A DNA stretch of 64,000 nt, from the NCBI GenBank assembly GCA_002083405.1, contig LVWT01000002.1, forward strand, positions 44,299-108,298. The letters are read 5' to 3'. The notes beneath the pieces are model-generated. The model did no database searches and was not told the origin of the DNA. It worked only from the letters and a program-made list of their open reading frames with translations. Below are positions 33,136 through 42,638 of this stretch, piece after piece (position 1 is the first letter of the stretch; each line of letters starts with the position of its first letter). This DNA comes from Nitrospira sp. SG-bin2 (GTDB lineage: Bacteria > Nitrospirota > Nitrospiria > Nitrospirales > Nitrospiraceae). Made by a program: the position numbers and the translations under genes.

Positions 33136-34014
33136 TCATGGCGCAGGCGGTTGATTCCGACGGGCGACGAGAGCCCGCACATAGTCTCTCATCTCTTCCA
33201 CGGACAACCGCACGCGATCTCCATGGCCGGCCAGCACCCATTCGAAGCGGTAATCGAGCAGCTTCTGGATCGAGTCCACCAACACCCGCTTCCTCCACAC
33301 CAGGCGGGTCGGCGCCCCCAATGACTTCGACTGTGGATTCCACCACAGATGATCGCCGGTGAAAAGAAATTTCTCCCGATAGAGCAGAGCCATGCTGCCG
33401 GCGGTGTGACCCGGAACAGGAATCGCCACAAATCCGGGGGACAGTTCGGCGTCGTCGGCTCCGTCAATCACCCATTCGGCATCCGGCATGGCCTCGGCAT
33501 CGGCGCGATGAATGATCCGCTTTGCGCCGAAATGCGCGGCATACTTGCCGGCATCCGCCACATCGTCTTCATGAGTCAGGAAGATGCGCGCGAGGCCGCC
33601 TGGCCGCTCAAACGCCTCGATCAAATGTTTCACATATCGGGGCGAATCGACCAGCCAGTTGCCGTCCGGATGTTCGATGAAAAAACTATTCGCCCCGAAC
33701 GACTTGTCCGAATTAAAGCCGCAATAGGATACCCCGTCTTCGAGATGAAGCGGAAAGCTTGCCATCGCCGCCTGCATGCGCGAGGTCTCACTCTGCTCCG
33801 TGCCGATCGAACCGACGGGACAGGCCAGCAACGCCTGGTAGGCGCGATGAATATGCTCGTCACTTTCAGGCTGGGAGAACACTGCGGAAAACTCGCCGAT
33901 TTCTTCGAACGTTTTCGGCGCCAACTGCCGACAGGTGTCGCAATTGATGCATGTGCCATCGACATAGAAATTACCGGCAATATTGGAGTCGAGCCGTTTG
34001 CTTGGATTGGCCAT
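33136..34014 (-). CDS. Ferredoxin and metallo-beta-lactamase-fold fusion protein
   Basis: The first 75 residues are ferredoxin-like, with CINCDTCRQLAP and a later Cys in LLACPVGSIG, fitting a single iron-sulfur cluster. Residues 90-290 are a metallo-beta-lactamase fold: GNWLVDSPRY, FLTHEDDVADAGKYAAHFG (the HxxxDxxD metal site), VPVPGHTAGSMALLY and FTGDHLWWN, with a late His in VLAGHGDRV. Such fusions may be redox-linked hydrolases or lactonases; no substrate is known. The start (TGATG) overlaps the stop of the glycosylase gene by one base. Confidence 0.88.
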   Translation of the reverse strand: MANPSKRLDSNIAGNFYVDGTCINCDTCRQLAPKTFEEIGEFSAVFSQPESDEHIHRAYQALLACPVGSIGTEQSETSRMQAAMASFPLHLEDGVSYCGFNSDKSFGANSFFIEHPDGNWLVDSPRYVKHLIEAFERPGGLARIFLTHEDDVADAGKYAAHFGAKRIIHRADAEAMPDAEWVIDGADDAELSPGFVAIPVPGHTAGSMALLYREKFLFTGDHLWWNPQSKSLGAPTRLVWRKRVLVDSIQKLLDYRFEWVLAGHGDRVRLSVEEMRDYVRALVARRNQPPAP

Positions 34015-34670
34015 CAGAACACCGTCTCACCTTGTTTTGCCCGGTCGGCGGCGCGCCAGAGATACCACGAGGCGGCAGTGCGATAGGGTTTCCAACGCTC
34101 CCCAAATCGCAGCACTTCTTTCGGTGTCGGCATCGTGCGAAGACCATAGACGATCCGAAACCCGTTACGTATCCCGAAATCATCAACCGGCAGGATATCC
34201 GGCCTTCCCAGTTGGAAAATCAGCAACATCTCGACGGTCCAACGTCCGATGCCCCGCACCGCGATCAACCGCTCGACAATGGCGTCATCGTCGAGACTTC
34301 GGATCACCCGATTCGTCGGCACCGTGCCATCCAATGTTTTCGCCGCAAGATCCCGCAATGCGGCAATCTTGGGCCGCGAAAACCCCGCCTTCCTGATGGC
34401 CATACTCTTCATGGCCAACAGTTCATCGGGCTTGGGGAATCGCCGGCGGGGAAAAAGCGCGATGAAACGCTTAAGAATACTCTCCGCCGCCTTGTCATGC
34501 AGCTGCTGGTAGGCAATCGCCCGGGCCAGCGATTCGAAAGGGGACTGCCGGCTGCGCGGCATGAGCGTGAACGGGCCGACCGAGCGGATCAATCTGCGCA
34601 TGACAGGATCGACACGTGCAAGATGGTGTGCCGCCTGGCTATCTGTTCCCAACGTGTTCCCAGCCTGCAC
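34014..34670 (-). CDS. alkA: DNA-3-methyladenine glycosylase II (AlkA type)
   Basis: This 218-residue HhH-GPD glycosylase removes alkylated purines. FESLARAIAYQQLHDKAAES is the helix with Gln wedge residues, IAVRGIGRWTVEMLLIF is the hairpin, and PVDDFGIRNG has the catalytic Asp. There is no Fe-S loop, as expected. It lacks the N-terminal TATA-like domain of E. coli AlkA and so belongs to the short form. The start is GTG at 34668-34670, uncertain; a later start is possible. It is coupled to the ferredoxin-MBL gene. Confidence 0.9.
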   Translation of the reverse strand: MQAGNTLGTDSQAAHHLARVDPVMRRLIRSVGPFTLMPRSRQSPFESLARAIAYQQLHDKAAESILKRFIALFPRRRFPKPDELLAMKSMAIRKAGFSRPKIAALRDLAAKTLDGTVPTNRVIRSLDDDAIVERLIAVRGIGRWTVEMLLIFQLGRPDILPVDDFGIRNGFRIVYGLRTMPTPKEVLRFGERWKPYRTAASWYLWRAADRAKQGETVF

Positions 34671-34671
34671 G

Positions 34672-34800
34672 ATTCATGACAGTTCGTCGCACAACTTCCC
34701 AGACACGTGTTCCTCATGGAGCGTATCTCGTGAAGCGCAGGACGCAAAGAACGTGTGCCAGCTCTTTGTCTGCGAAATACGCTTCACAAACGGCGCTTCA
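34672..34800. repeat. Truncated family B end with GTGAAGCG motif
   Basis: ATTCATGACAGTTCGTCGC at 34672-34690 matches the left end of the family B element at 44442-44460 exactly; then the match stops. A CGTATCTCGTGAAGCG motif at 34722-34737 and AATACGCTTCACAAACGGCG further right follow. The stretch is a nest of small repeats and has no gene. Confidence 0.5.
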
Positions 34801-34803
34801 CGC

Positions 34804-35400
34804 TCAAAGCGGCAACGGTTTGCCCCACTCCCCCGCGAACACGAATGTCGAGATACCGTTCCGCTCCCGCAAGGCCTGCTCACGCTGCCTGAGGCGATCC
34901 GGCAGAATGTTTGGGTCGCCCGGATATCCGATGGCAATCATCGCGACCGGTTCGTATCCGGAAGGAATCTTGAGGTCGGCGCGCGCCTTCTCCGCATCGA
35001 AACCAGCCATCTGATGCGCGACAAGCTCCAGCGCCGTCGCTTGCAACACCAGATTCTCCATAGCCATACCGGTGTCATGCAATGCATGCCGGTTCGGCTT
35101 GGCGCTATCCTCGAAATTCAAGCTGGCCACGGACAGAATCAACACCGGCGCTCGATAGGCCCAGATGCGGTTCCCTTCCAGCAAACAGCCGAACAAACGG
35201 TTCCACTCGGATTCCTGATCCTTCGTCGCGAATAGAAAGCGCCAGGGTTGCTCATTATTGGAAGATGGCGCCCATCGCGCAGCCTCGAACAGGCTGTACA
35301 TCTTTTCCGGCTCGATCAGCCGCTCATCGAACGCGCGCGGGCTCCAGCGACGAGTGAGTAGCTCGTGAATCGGAAATTGAATTGGCGCCGGCTTTTCCAC
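34804..35400 (-). CDS. Nitroreductase-family flavoprotein
   Basis: The protein has 198 residues starting at GTG 35398-35400. RRWSPRAFDERLIEPEKMYS and EAARWAPSSNNEQPWRFLFA are the FMN-binding start of the nitroreductase family, with NRHALHDTGMAMENLVLQAT in the middle and the SGYEPVAMIAIGYPGD segment near the end. Such enzymes reduce nitro groups, quinones or related compounds with NAD(P)H. It lies seven bases after the outer-membrane factor gene and forms the fourth gene of the efflux operon, which suggests a role in detoxifying the pump's substrates. Confidence 0.9.
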   Translation of the reverse strand: MEKPAPIQFPIHELLTRRWSPRAFDERLIEPEKMYSLFEAARWAPSSNNEQPWRFLFATKDQESEWNRLFGCLLEGNRIWAYRAPVLILSVASLNFEDSAKPNRHALHDTGMAMENLVLQATALELVAHQMAGFDAEKARADLKIPSGYEPVAMIAIGYPGDPNILPDRLRQREQALRERNGISTFVFAGEWGKPLPL

Positions 35401-35407
35401 GAACCAC

Positions 35408-36817
35408 CTACCCTTGCTTATTGTCAGCTGCTTCTTTATCCGGCGACCAGCCTCCGCCGAGCGCTTTGTACAGTTGAACCACCGACACCAGGTGCAGCCG
35501 ATGGGTAGCAGTCATGCCGAGCTCGGCTTCGAACAAACTCCGCCGCGCCACAAGCACGTCGAGATAGTTGGCCAATCCGCCTTTATACCGGAGATCAGCA
35601 AGCTTGAGCGCCGATTGCAAGGCCGTCACCTGTTGCCGTTGAGCCTCATTTTGCGTCCGTGCCGTCCGTACCGCAACCAATGCATCTTCGACCTCTCGAA
35701 AGGCTGTCAACACCGACTGCTGGTATTGGGCCACCACCTGACGGCTTTGGGCTTCCACCGCTTCCTGCTGGAACCCCAACACTTGCGCATTCAACACAGG
35801 ACCAGCCAACGCGGCGCCCAGCACGCCGAACGAAGACGCATCGGTGAAGAGCAAGGACAATTCCGGATGCGCCACACCGAGTAATCCGGTCAAGGTAATT
35901 TTCGGGAATCGCTCGGCCTTTGCAGCGCCGATCCGGGCAGTGGCTGCCGCCAACTGTTGCTCTGCCGCCAGGAGATCAGGCCGCCGCTGCAGCAACTCGG
36001 ACGGTAGACCGGGCGGCACCTCTGGCGGCATCGGCTGATCCGTCAAGGCCTTCCCCCTCGGAATTGCAAACGGCTTGCGCCCCATCAGCACACTCACATG
36101 ATTCTCCGCCTGCACCATCTGCCGTTCCAGCTCGGCGATCCGCGCAGCGGCGTTGGCGCGCTCCGCTTCGAACTGATCCAAGTCGAGCCTGGAGCTCAAT
36201 CCTTCCCTTAACCGGGCCTGGGCGATGCGGACCGACTCCTCCCACGACTGCAAGGTGCGCTTCGCAATATCGAGTTGCGTATCGAACTGCAACAGATTGA
36301 AGTAGGCCTCGCCCACGGCACTGACCAACTGGATTGTCAGTGCGCGGCGGTTCTCTTCCTTGGAGAGCAAGTCGGCTCGAGCCGCTTCGCTGGTACGTCT
36401 CACACGCCCCCACAGATCAATCTCCCATGCCAAGTTGCCCAACAGGTAATAGTTGAACGGGCTGGCAAACCCGGGGAACAGGAAGTTCGCTTTGCGAGCG
36501 GCCGGCATACTCGCACCGACCGACACGCCAGGGAAATAGTCCGACTTGGCCAGGACCGTTCTCGCCTGAAACTCTTCGATCGTCGCCACAGCGCGTTGCA
36601 TGTCCTTGTTCTCGGCAAGGGCCACCCGGATGAGCTGCTGCAACTGCTCATCCCGCATGAGATCCCACCAGGCTAGATTGGCCAGCGACGGCGCATCCGG
36701 CGGACCGTCGGCCATCCGGAAGCGATCCTCCATATCGATCTTGGGCCGTTCATAGTCCGGCCCCATCGCGCAGGACAACAGCAACAACGAGAATGCGACG
36801 ACAACTAGGGCTCGCAC
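35408..36817 (-). CDS. RND efflux outer-membrane lipoprotein (NodT type), pump 1
   Basis: The 469-residue protein starts at GTG. The lipobox LLLLSC is at residues 11-16, so it is lipid-anchored. Two outer-membrane-efflux repeats follow, with the ARADLLSKEENRRALTIQLV and ARLREGLSSRLDLDQFEAER helices, and the second half mirrors the first (LQRRPDLLAAEQQLAAATAR). It forms the trimeric tunnel of a tripartite pump. The gap after the pump gene is two bases. Its paralogue is at 50362-51795. Confidence 0.92.
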   Translation of the reverse strand: MRALVVVAFSLLLLSCAMGPDYERPKIDMEDRFRMADGPPDAPSLANLAWWDLMRDEQLQQLIRVALAENKDMQRAVATIEEFQARTVLAKSDYFPGVSVGASMPAARKANFLFPGFASPFNYYLLGNLAWEIDLWGRVRRTSEAARADLLSKEENRRALTIQLVSAVGEAYFNLLQFDTQLDIAKRTLQSWEESVRIAQARLREGLSSRLDLDQFEAERANAAARIAELERQMVQAENHVSVLMGRKPFAIPRGKALTDQPMPPEVPPGLPSELLQRRPDLLAAEQQLAAATARIGAAKAERFPKITLTGLLGVAHPELSLLFTDASSFGVLGAALAGPVLNAQVLGFQQEAVEAQSRQVVAQYQQSVLTAFREVEDALVAVRTARTQNEAQRQQVTALQSALKLADLRYKGGLANYLDVLVARRSLFEAELGMTATHRLHLVSVVQLYKALGGGWSPDKEAADNKQG

Positions 36818-36819
36818 GG

Positions 36820-39800
36820 TTAGTGTCCGTCCTCCATTACAGGGCGAGGGGCGGGTGATTGGTCCGCTGTCGCCATTGGTTGAATCTTGCGCCTGCTCAG
36901 CTTTCTCAGCAACACAAAAAACAGCGGAACGAAAAAGATCGCCAGGAACGTGGCGGCAAACATGCCGCCGAGTACACCGGTGCCGATCGACTGACGGCTG
37001 GCCGCGCCGGCGCCCGACGCGATCACCAGGGGAAACATCCCGAAGATAAAGGCCATTGACGTCATGATGATGGGACGAAAGCGCAATCGCGCCGCCTCAA
37101 CCGCGGCATCGAGTAAAGAGCGCCCTGCCTCGTAGCGGGCATTGGCAAACTCCACGATCAAAATGGCATTTTTCGCCGAGAGACCGATCAACGTCACAAG
37201 ACCGATCTGGAAATAAATGTCGTTTTCAAACCCGCGCATCCACACGGCAACCAACGCTCCGAACACGGCAAACGGCACAGCGAGAATCACGGCAAACGGG
37301 ACCACCCAACTTTCAAACTGCGCCGCCAAGACCAGAAAGACCATGAGCAAGCCAATCACGAAGACCTGATTCGATTGTCCGCCGACACGCCGTTCCTGAA
37401 AGGAAATGTTGCTCCAATCGAGAGCATAGCCCTGCGGCACCAAAACTTCTTTCGCCACGCGTTCCAAGGCTTCGAGTGCCTGCCCTGAACTGTACCCAGG
37501 CGCAGCCGCCCCCAGCAAGAGGGCCGTATTGTATCCATTAAAGTGATTCACAGGATCCGGACCGCTCTGATACTCCGTGGTGACGACCGTATCGAGCGGA
37601 ACCATGTTCATGCCCTGTGCACTCTGGGCTCGCACATAGATCTTCGAGATGTCTTGCGGCGTCGACCGGTATTCGGCGTCAGCCTCGGTCTGCACGTGAT
37701 ACACCCGACCGAATTTCACGAAGTCATTGATATAAAAATTACCGAAGTACGCCTGCAGCGTATCGAAGATATCCGAGATCGGGATACCCAATGCCTTCGC
37801 CCGTTCGCGATTCACATTGGCATAGAGCCTCGGTGAGGAGACGCGGAAATTGGTTCCGACCTGTCCGATCGCGGGCTCTTTCTGCGCGCGTTCCACGAAT
37901 TGCTGCGCGACTATGGCGAATTTCTTGAAGTCGCCGCTGCTTGGATCCTGGATCTGCGCGGAAAACCCGCCGACGGCGCCGACGCCTCGAATGGCCGGCG
38001 CGTTGAACGCAAGCAGCAAGGCTTCCGGAATTTTGGCGAACTCCCCATAGGCCGCGCCGACCAACGCTTTCGCGTGATACTGAGGTTCCGGTCGTTCATC
38101 CCACAACACCAACGGGACGAACATGGTCGCCGAGTTCGGTCCTCTGGTGCCGAACACGAAATTCTGCCCGGTCAACGCATCGGTGGAGTGCACTGCCGGA
38201 ATCTTCTGGAAAAATCGTTCGACTTTTTCGAGGACCGCCTCCGTCCGCTGCTTCGACGCGCCATCCGGCAATTGTGCGATAACGATGAAATATCCTTGAT
38301 CTTCCTCCGGCAAAAAACTCTTCGGTAACTGCTGGTAGAGTCCGACACATGCGACGAGCAACAGGGCAAAGACCGCCATGACACGCAGCGGCCTGACAAG
38401 GATGGCGGCGGTCATACGCGTGTAGCCCTGCTGGGTTCGACTAAACCAGCGATCGAACAGGTCCCAGAATCCACTCCGCCTGCCATGCTGCTGCGTGAGG
38501 ACGACGCCGCAGAGGGCCGGACTCAGTGTCAACGCAACAAACCCGGACACCGTCACCGAAATCGCAATTGTCGCGGCAAATTGCTTATAGAGGGCCCCGG
38601 TAATCCCACCGATAAACCCGACAGGAGCAAAGACAGCGACTAAGACCAACACGATCGCGATGATCGGCTCCGTTACCTCGCCCATTGCCCGCTTGGCCGC
38701 TTCCTTTGGAGCAAGCCGCCCCTCGCGCATATGGCGCTCCACGTTCTCCACCACCACAATCGCGTCATCCACCACGATCCCGATCGCCAAGACCATTCCG
38801 AACAATGTAATCGTATTGATGGAGAACCCGAGGGCATAGAGCCCCATAAATGTCCCGATCAAAGACACGGGAACCGCCACGGTGGGAATAATAGTCGCCC
38901 GCCAGGTCTGGAGGAATAGATAGACGACGAACACCACCAGTACCATCGCTTCCCCGAGGGTCTTCACCACTTCTTTAATGGAGATTTCGATAAAGCGTGT
39001 CGTGTCATACGGTGTGTCGTACGACACGCTGGGCGGGAAATTTTTCGCGAGTTCATCCATCTGCGCCCTGGTGCGACGCACGGTATCAAGCGCATTCGCG
39101 CCGGGAGACAAAAACGCGAGAACAAAGGTCGTCGGTTTGCTGTTCCATCGACCTTCTAACCCATAGGCCTGAGCCCCCAGTTCAATCCGCGCGACATCCC
39201 TGAGACGCACCGTCGAACCGTCAGGAAGAGCGCGCACGATGAGTTCTTCGAAATCCTTCACCTCCGTCAGACGGCCCTTCGTGATGATCGGAATCGTGAG
39301 CTCCGTCCCTTTTGGAGCCGGCTCTCGCCCAATCGTCCCAGCCGGGTAGTCCCGATTCTGCTCACGGATGATCGCCGTGATATCACTTGGGGTGAGGCTC
39401 AGCTTGGCCATCTGCAGCGGGTTGAGGATGATCCGCATACTGTAATTTTGCTGCCCGAACACCAAGGCATCCCCCACGCCTTTCACTCGTTTCAAATCGT
39501 CGACGATCCGAAGCGTGGCATAGTTCGAGAGAAAGACCGCGTCATGCCGAGGATCGGTCGATTTGAGCGCGATGACCAATACCAGATCAGGCGACATCTT
39601 CTTGACGGAGATGCCCTGACGAATCACTTCCGGTGGAAGTTGCGGCTCGGCGAGTTTTTCACGGTTCTGCGTTTGGACTTGGGCGATATCCGGATTCGTC
39701 CCGATTTCAAAGGTCAGCTTGATCGAGACGTGCCCGTCATTGCTGCTGGTGGATTCGTAATACAGCAGATTGTCGACACCTGGGAGGGTGACCTCAATTG

Positions 39801-39993
39801 GGCGGGCCACGGCTTCAGCCGCCACTTCGGCGCTGGCGCCGGGATAGTCTGCGTCGATCTGGACCACTGGTGGGGTAATTTCTGGAAACTGTGCGATCGG
39901 CAGGAACTGCATGGCGAGCAGTCCCATCACCACCACCACAATAGACACGACCGACGCAAAAATCGGCCGGTCGATAAAGACATGCGAGATCAC
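36820..39993 (-). CDS. RND efflux inner-membrane transporter (HAE1 type), pump 1
   Basis: This 1057-residue protein uses proton flow to expel substrates from the periplasm and membrane. FIDRPIFASVVSIVVVVMGL is the first helix; GIVVDDAIVVVENVERHM holds the Asp pair of the proton relay, and LIGLSAKNAILIVEFANARY holds the relay Lys. The docking and porter loops are all in place (PGVGDALVFGQQNYSMRI-like, AFNAPAIRGVGAVGGF). The start is GTG at 39991-39993. Closest in style to the AcrB/MexF group. Substrates cannot be read from sequence. Confidence 0.94.
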   Translation of the reverse strand: MISHVFIDRPIFASVVSIVVVVMGLLAMQFLPIAQFPEITPPVVQIDADYPGASAEVAAEAVARPIEVTLPGVDNLLYYESTSSNDGHVSIKLTFEIGTNPDIAQVQTQNREKLAEPQLPPEVIRQGISVKKMSPDLVLVIALKSTDPRHDAVFLSNYATLRIVDDLKRVKGVGDALVFGQQNYSMRIILNPLQMAKLSLTPSDITAIIREQNRDYPAGTIGREPAPKGTELTIPIITKGRLTEVKDFEELIVRALPDGSTVRLRDVARIELGAQAYGLEGRWNSKPTTFVLAFLSPGANALDTVRRTRAQMDELAKNFPPSVSYDTPYDTTRFIEISIKEVVKTLGEAMVLVVFVVYLFLQTWRATIIPTVAVPVSLIGTFMGLYALGFSINTITLFGMVLAIGIVVDDAIVVVENVERHMREGRLAPKEAAKRAMGEVTEPIIAIVLVLVAVFAPVGFIGGITGALYKQFAATIAISVTVSGFVALTLSPALCGVVLTQQHGRRSGFWDLFDRWFSRTQQGYTRMTAAILVRPLRVMAVFALLLVACVGLYQQLPKSFLPEEDQGYFIVIAQLPDGASKQRTEAVLEKVERFFQKIPAVHSTDALTGQNFVFGTRGPNSATMFVPLVLWDERPEPQYHAKALVGAAYGEFAKIPEALLLAFNAPAIRGVGAVGGFSAQIQDPSSGDFKKFAIVAQQFVERAQKEPAIGQVGTNFRVSSPRLYANVNRERAKALGIPISDIFDTLQAYFGNFYINDFVKFGRVYHVQTEADAEYRSTPQDISKIYVRAQSAQGMNMVPLDTVVTTEYQSGPDPVNHFNGYNTALLLGAAAPGYSSGQALEALERVAKEVLVPQGYALDWSNISFQERRVGGQSNQVFVIGLLMVFLVLAAQFESWVVPFAVILAVPFAVFGALVAVWMRGFENDIYFQIGLVTLIGLSAKNAILIVEFANARYEAGRSLLDAAVEAARLRFRPIIMTSMAFIFGMFPLVIASGAGAASRQSIGTGVLGGMFAATFLAIFFVPLFFVLLRKLSRRKIQPMATADQSPAPRPVMEDGH

Positions 39994-40002
39994 AAATGGT
40001 CC

Positions 40003-41178
40003 TTATTGAGCAGCGGGGGAAACAGGTTCCGTACGTGATGCACTGGCTGAGACCCAAGGGACTGCCTGTACCGGTGCGCCGGGGCCGATCTTCATCAGCC
40101 CGTTGACCACGACACGATCGCCGGCCTTCAACCCAGCATCGATGAGCCACTGGGAGCCCTTCCAATCCGAAGCGACCACATCCCGCATTTCGACCTTTTC
40201 TTCGTCGTTGATCACGAAGACAAACGGGCCGGTGGGACCTTGCAGCACCGCCCGCTGAGGCACCAACACAGCCTCGGTCTTCACGTCCCCTTTGAAGCGG
40301 ACTTTGACAAACTGTCCCGGCAGCAGGATTCGTTTGGGATTGGGAAATGTGATCCGGAACTGTCGCGCGCCTGTTTCGGTCCGAAGACCCGGCTCCAACA
40401 GATCCAAGACCCCTTCGTTCGGATAAACCGTGCCGTCCATCAGCGTGAGCGCGCCGCGGAGTTTGTACACGCCGGGGTGCTGGATGCGATGCGCCTCCAC
40501 GTCCCGGCGTCGCCGTAGGATAAAGGTCTCAGGCACACTGACCACCACGTACATCGGATCCACGCGATGGATGACGGTCAAGAGATCCGTTTGAGCCGAC
40601 ACCAGCCGGCCTTCGTAATAGCGGCTCCGTTCGATCAGCCCGTCGATCGGAGCGGTAATCAGCGTGTTATCCAGATCGAACTGTGTCTTGATGAGATCGG
40701 CTTTGGCGCCTTGAAGCGCGGCCTCAGCAGCGAGTTCGCCGGCCACCGCATCATCGACATCCTTCTGGCTGACGGCCTGTTCGGCCAGCAGCGGTTTCAC
40801 GCGCGCAAGGTCCTGCTTGGCCTGCACTAATCTCGCTTCGGCTTGCGCGATCTTGGCTTTTGCGCTGGCTGCGGCACCTTGAAACGGAATGGGATCGATT
40901 TGGTAGAGCCGATCGCCCTGCTTGACGTCCCGTCCTTCCCGATACAGGACCGCTTTCAGAATCCCGGTCACCTGCGGGCGGATTTCGACCGGCCGCGAGG
41001 CTTCCGCCTGGCCGATGAATTCCGGCTCATCCGGAACCCGTTGCGTGGCAATGGTAATGACTTCGACCTGCGGCACCTGCTGCGCCGGCATCGATTCGGC
41101 TTCCTGCTTACAGCCGACGGCAAGAGCCAGGGAAATACCTGCGAGTGGAGCCACGATATAAAATGATTGTTTCAGCAT
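40003..41178 (-). CDS. RND efflux periplasmic adaptor lipoprotein, pump 1
   Basis: The 391-residue protein has a signal peptide with lipobox LALAVGC. It joins the pump to the outer-membrane factor. EIRPQVTGILKAVLYREGRD is the first lipoyl half, DLARVKPLLAEQAVSQKDVD the hairpin, and ITAPIDGLIERSRYYEGRLV the second lipoyl half; the barrel and end domains follow. It is the first gene of the operon, nine bases before the pump. About 30 bases upstream lies an imperfect palindrome (41206-41245, AGTGAATACG with CGCATTCGCCACT) that may be an operator. No dedicated repressor gene is next to it. Confidence 0.92.
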   Translation of the reverse strand: MLKQSFYIVAPLAGISLALAVGCKQEAESMPAQQVPQVEVITIATQRVPDEPEFIGQAEASRPVEIRPQVTGILKAVLYREGRDVKQGDRLYQIDPIPFQGAAASAKAKIAQAEARLVQAKQDLARVKPLLAEQAVSQKDVDDAVAGELAAEAALQGAKADLIKTQFDLDNTLITAPIDGLIERSRYYEGRLVSAQTDLLTVIHRVDPMYVVVSVPETFILRRRRDVEAHRIQHPGVYKLRGALTLMDGTVYPNEGVLDLLEPGLRTETGARQFRITFPNPKRILLPGQFVKVRFKGDVKTEAVLVPQRAVLQGPTGPFVFVINDEEKVEMRDVVASDWKGSQWLIDAGLKAGDRVVVNGLMKIGPGAPVQAVPWVSASASRTEPVSPAAQ

Positions 41179-41351
41179 ATGTGTTCGCCGTTCACCTCAA
41201 GAAAGTGAATACGCAGTGTACATCGTCGCACTTCGCATTCGCCACTATGAAACCCTGTTGCACGATCATCGCCCGACCATTCAAACAGAGATCCTGCAAT
41301 TCCGGAAATCCATGACGCGCATGCTGCAACTGCATGGTCGATCTGCGATCC

Positions 41352-41870
41352 TCATCCCTTGAACTGATACCCGGCTCTTTCCACCGCCCGCTGCACGGCA
41401 TTCATCACTGCAGGGCTGTCTGAATAGGGCATCACGTTAACCTCGGGAGCGGCTTGTAGATCGGCCAGCAGCCGGTCTACTTCCGTGGCAGGCAACATGT
41501 CGCAGGTTTCATACAAACCGTCCGGGCTTTCTTCGATCACGTTATGCGCTGCGAGAATGCCGTGAATCATTGCGATGATATGGGCCGCAGGTGTCGGCAT
41601 GAGGAGCGCGGCAATGGCGCCATGGTCAAGCCGAAGCTTGGCAGCCACAGGAAACGGCGCCCCGCCACGCAACCGCTGGAGGGCAGGCATCAGGATCTTT
41701 TCTTCCATACCGATATGCCGCAGGAGCCCCGCGCGGAATTGATGGTACGTCGACTCGTCCATCGGGCCGGAATCAACCACTGCCGATTGAAGCAGCTCAT
41801 CGAGACGCCGATGGTCCTCCACAAGAAACCTGGTAATCGGCCCCTGTCTTTCCTGCCCTCGCGTTCCCAT
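41352..41870 (-). CDS. Hemerythrin-like (HHE) domain protein
   Basis: The 172-residue protein starts after AGGAG. It has the four-helix HHE metal pattern: ITRFLVEDHRRLDELLQSAV, AGLLRHIGMEEKILMPALQR, KLRLDHGAIAALLM and IHGILAAHNVIEESPDGLYE, with His and Glu ligands at the family positions. The two-iron centre binds oxygen, nitric oxide or iron. The C-terminal 50 residues (TEVDRLLADLQAAPEVNVM) are extra. It follows the STAS gene on the same strand and may share its transcript. Confidence 0.88.
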   Translation of the reverse strand: MGTRGQERQGPITRFLVEDHRRLDELLQSAVVDSGPMDESTYHQFRAGLLRHIGMEEKILMPALQRLRGGAPFPVAAKLRLDHGAIAALLMPTPAAHIIAMIHGILAAHNVIEESPDGLYETCDMLPATEVDRLLADLQAAPEVNVMPYSDSPAVMNAVQRAVERAGYQFKG

Positions 41871-41918
41871 CCAACTCCTGTTATTCGGTTCGCCTGCCGC
41901 TCCACCGCATCACATATC

Positions 41919-42239
41919 TCATGGACACCGCCTGTCACCGGGATCAATCTCCTCAGAGCCCCCACGCGCCCCTGTAATCTCCTCCACGATGCACCGAGTC
42001 AAACAGCCGGTGGCGCGAAGCCTTGCACCTTGCCGCCACAGTCTGTCCAGCAGCGCCTTCCCGGTGGCATCGATGAACGTCACGCCGGACAAATCGATGG
42101 CGGCATGCTCCCGTTGACCACCTGTCAGCCCGGACCAATAGCCGTTGAGTTCGTCCACCCATGGACCCGCCAGACGCCCCTCAAGGATGAGCGAGAGTGA
42201 ATCTTTTTCCGTACCGCGCTGTCCGGTAATCTTCAACAA
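41919..42239 (-). CDS. STAS-domain protein
   Basis: The best start is TTG at 42237-42239 with GGGAG seven bases before; the ATG at 42318-42320 has no ribosome binding site and gives an unlikely leader. The protein has about 106 residues: LLKITGQRGTEKDSLSLILE, GRLAGPWVDELNGYW, AAIDLSGVTFIDATGKALLD. These fit the STAS fold of anti-sigma-factor antagonists. The phosphorylatable Ser/Thr of SpoIIAA-type members would be the Thr in FIDATGKA. No anti-sigma kinase is nearby; the hemerythrin and zinc-ribbon genes flank it. Confidence 0.75.
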   Translation of the reverse strand: MLKITGQRGTEKDSLSLILEGRLAGPWVDELNGYWSGLTGGQREHAAIDLSGVTFIDATGKALLDRLWRQGARLRATGCLTRCIVEEITGARGGSEEIDPGDRRCP

Positions 42240-42344
42240 TCTCCTGCTCCCTTCCCCTCTCGCATGCCCGTTACGCGACGAGGTCAGTCCCCAAATGCAC
42301 TGCTCGCAGGTCTCCGCCATGGCGCATCAAACTCATTGCTCAGA

Positions 42345-42599
42345 TCAAACCCGAGCCACATTCTTCTCCAACTGCAACCGGCGATTCTGCAGAATGACCG
42401 GGTCGATCACCTCACCACACTGCACGCAACGACGTGCCAGACAATCAAGTTGACCGGTATCACTCGCAAAGTCGCAGCACGATTCGACGACCATCAGACC
42501 TCTGCACCGCCAGCACCGCACCTGACCGGCAGGCGCTCCTGCCGATGCAGGGCGCTCTCTCTTCAAATCTCTCCCGGGAAACATTGCTGCCCTAGCCAT
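42345..42599 (-). CDS. Small zinc-ribbon-like protein
   Basis: ATG 42597-42599 follows GGGAGG by six bases, giving 84 residues. CWRCRGLMVVESCCDF and ARRCVQCGEVIDP carry two CxxC pairs and an extra CC, which suggests one zinc or iron site. The N-terminus is basic. No family name is known to me. A well-formed sigma-54 promoter lies 40-55 bases upstream, so the protein is under strict activator control. It may be the first gene of a run with STAS and hemerythrin. Confidence 0.72.
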   Translation of the reverse strand: MARAAMFPGRDLKRERPASAGAPAGQVRCWRCRGLMVVESCCDFASDTGQLDCLARRCVQCGEVIDPVILQNRRLQLEKNVARV

Positions 42600-42638
42600 G
42601 GTCGGCCTCCCTTCCATCACTGTTTGTAGATTCCACAT

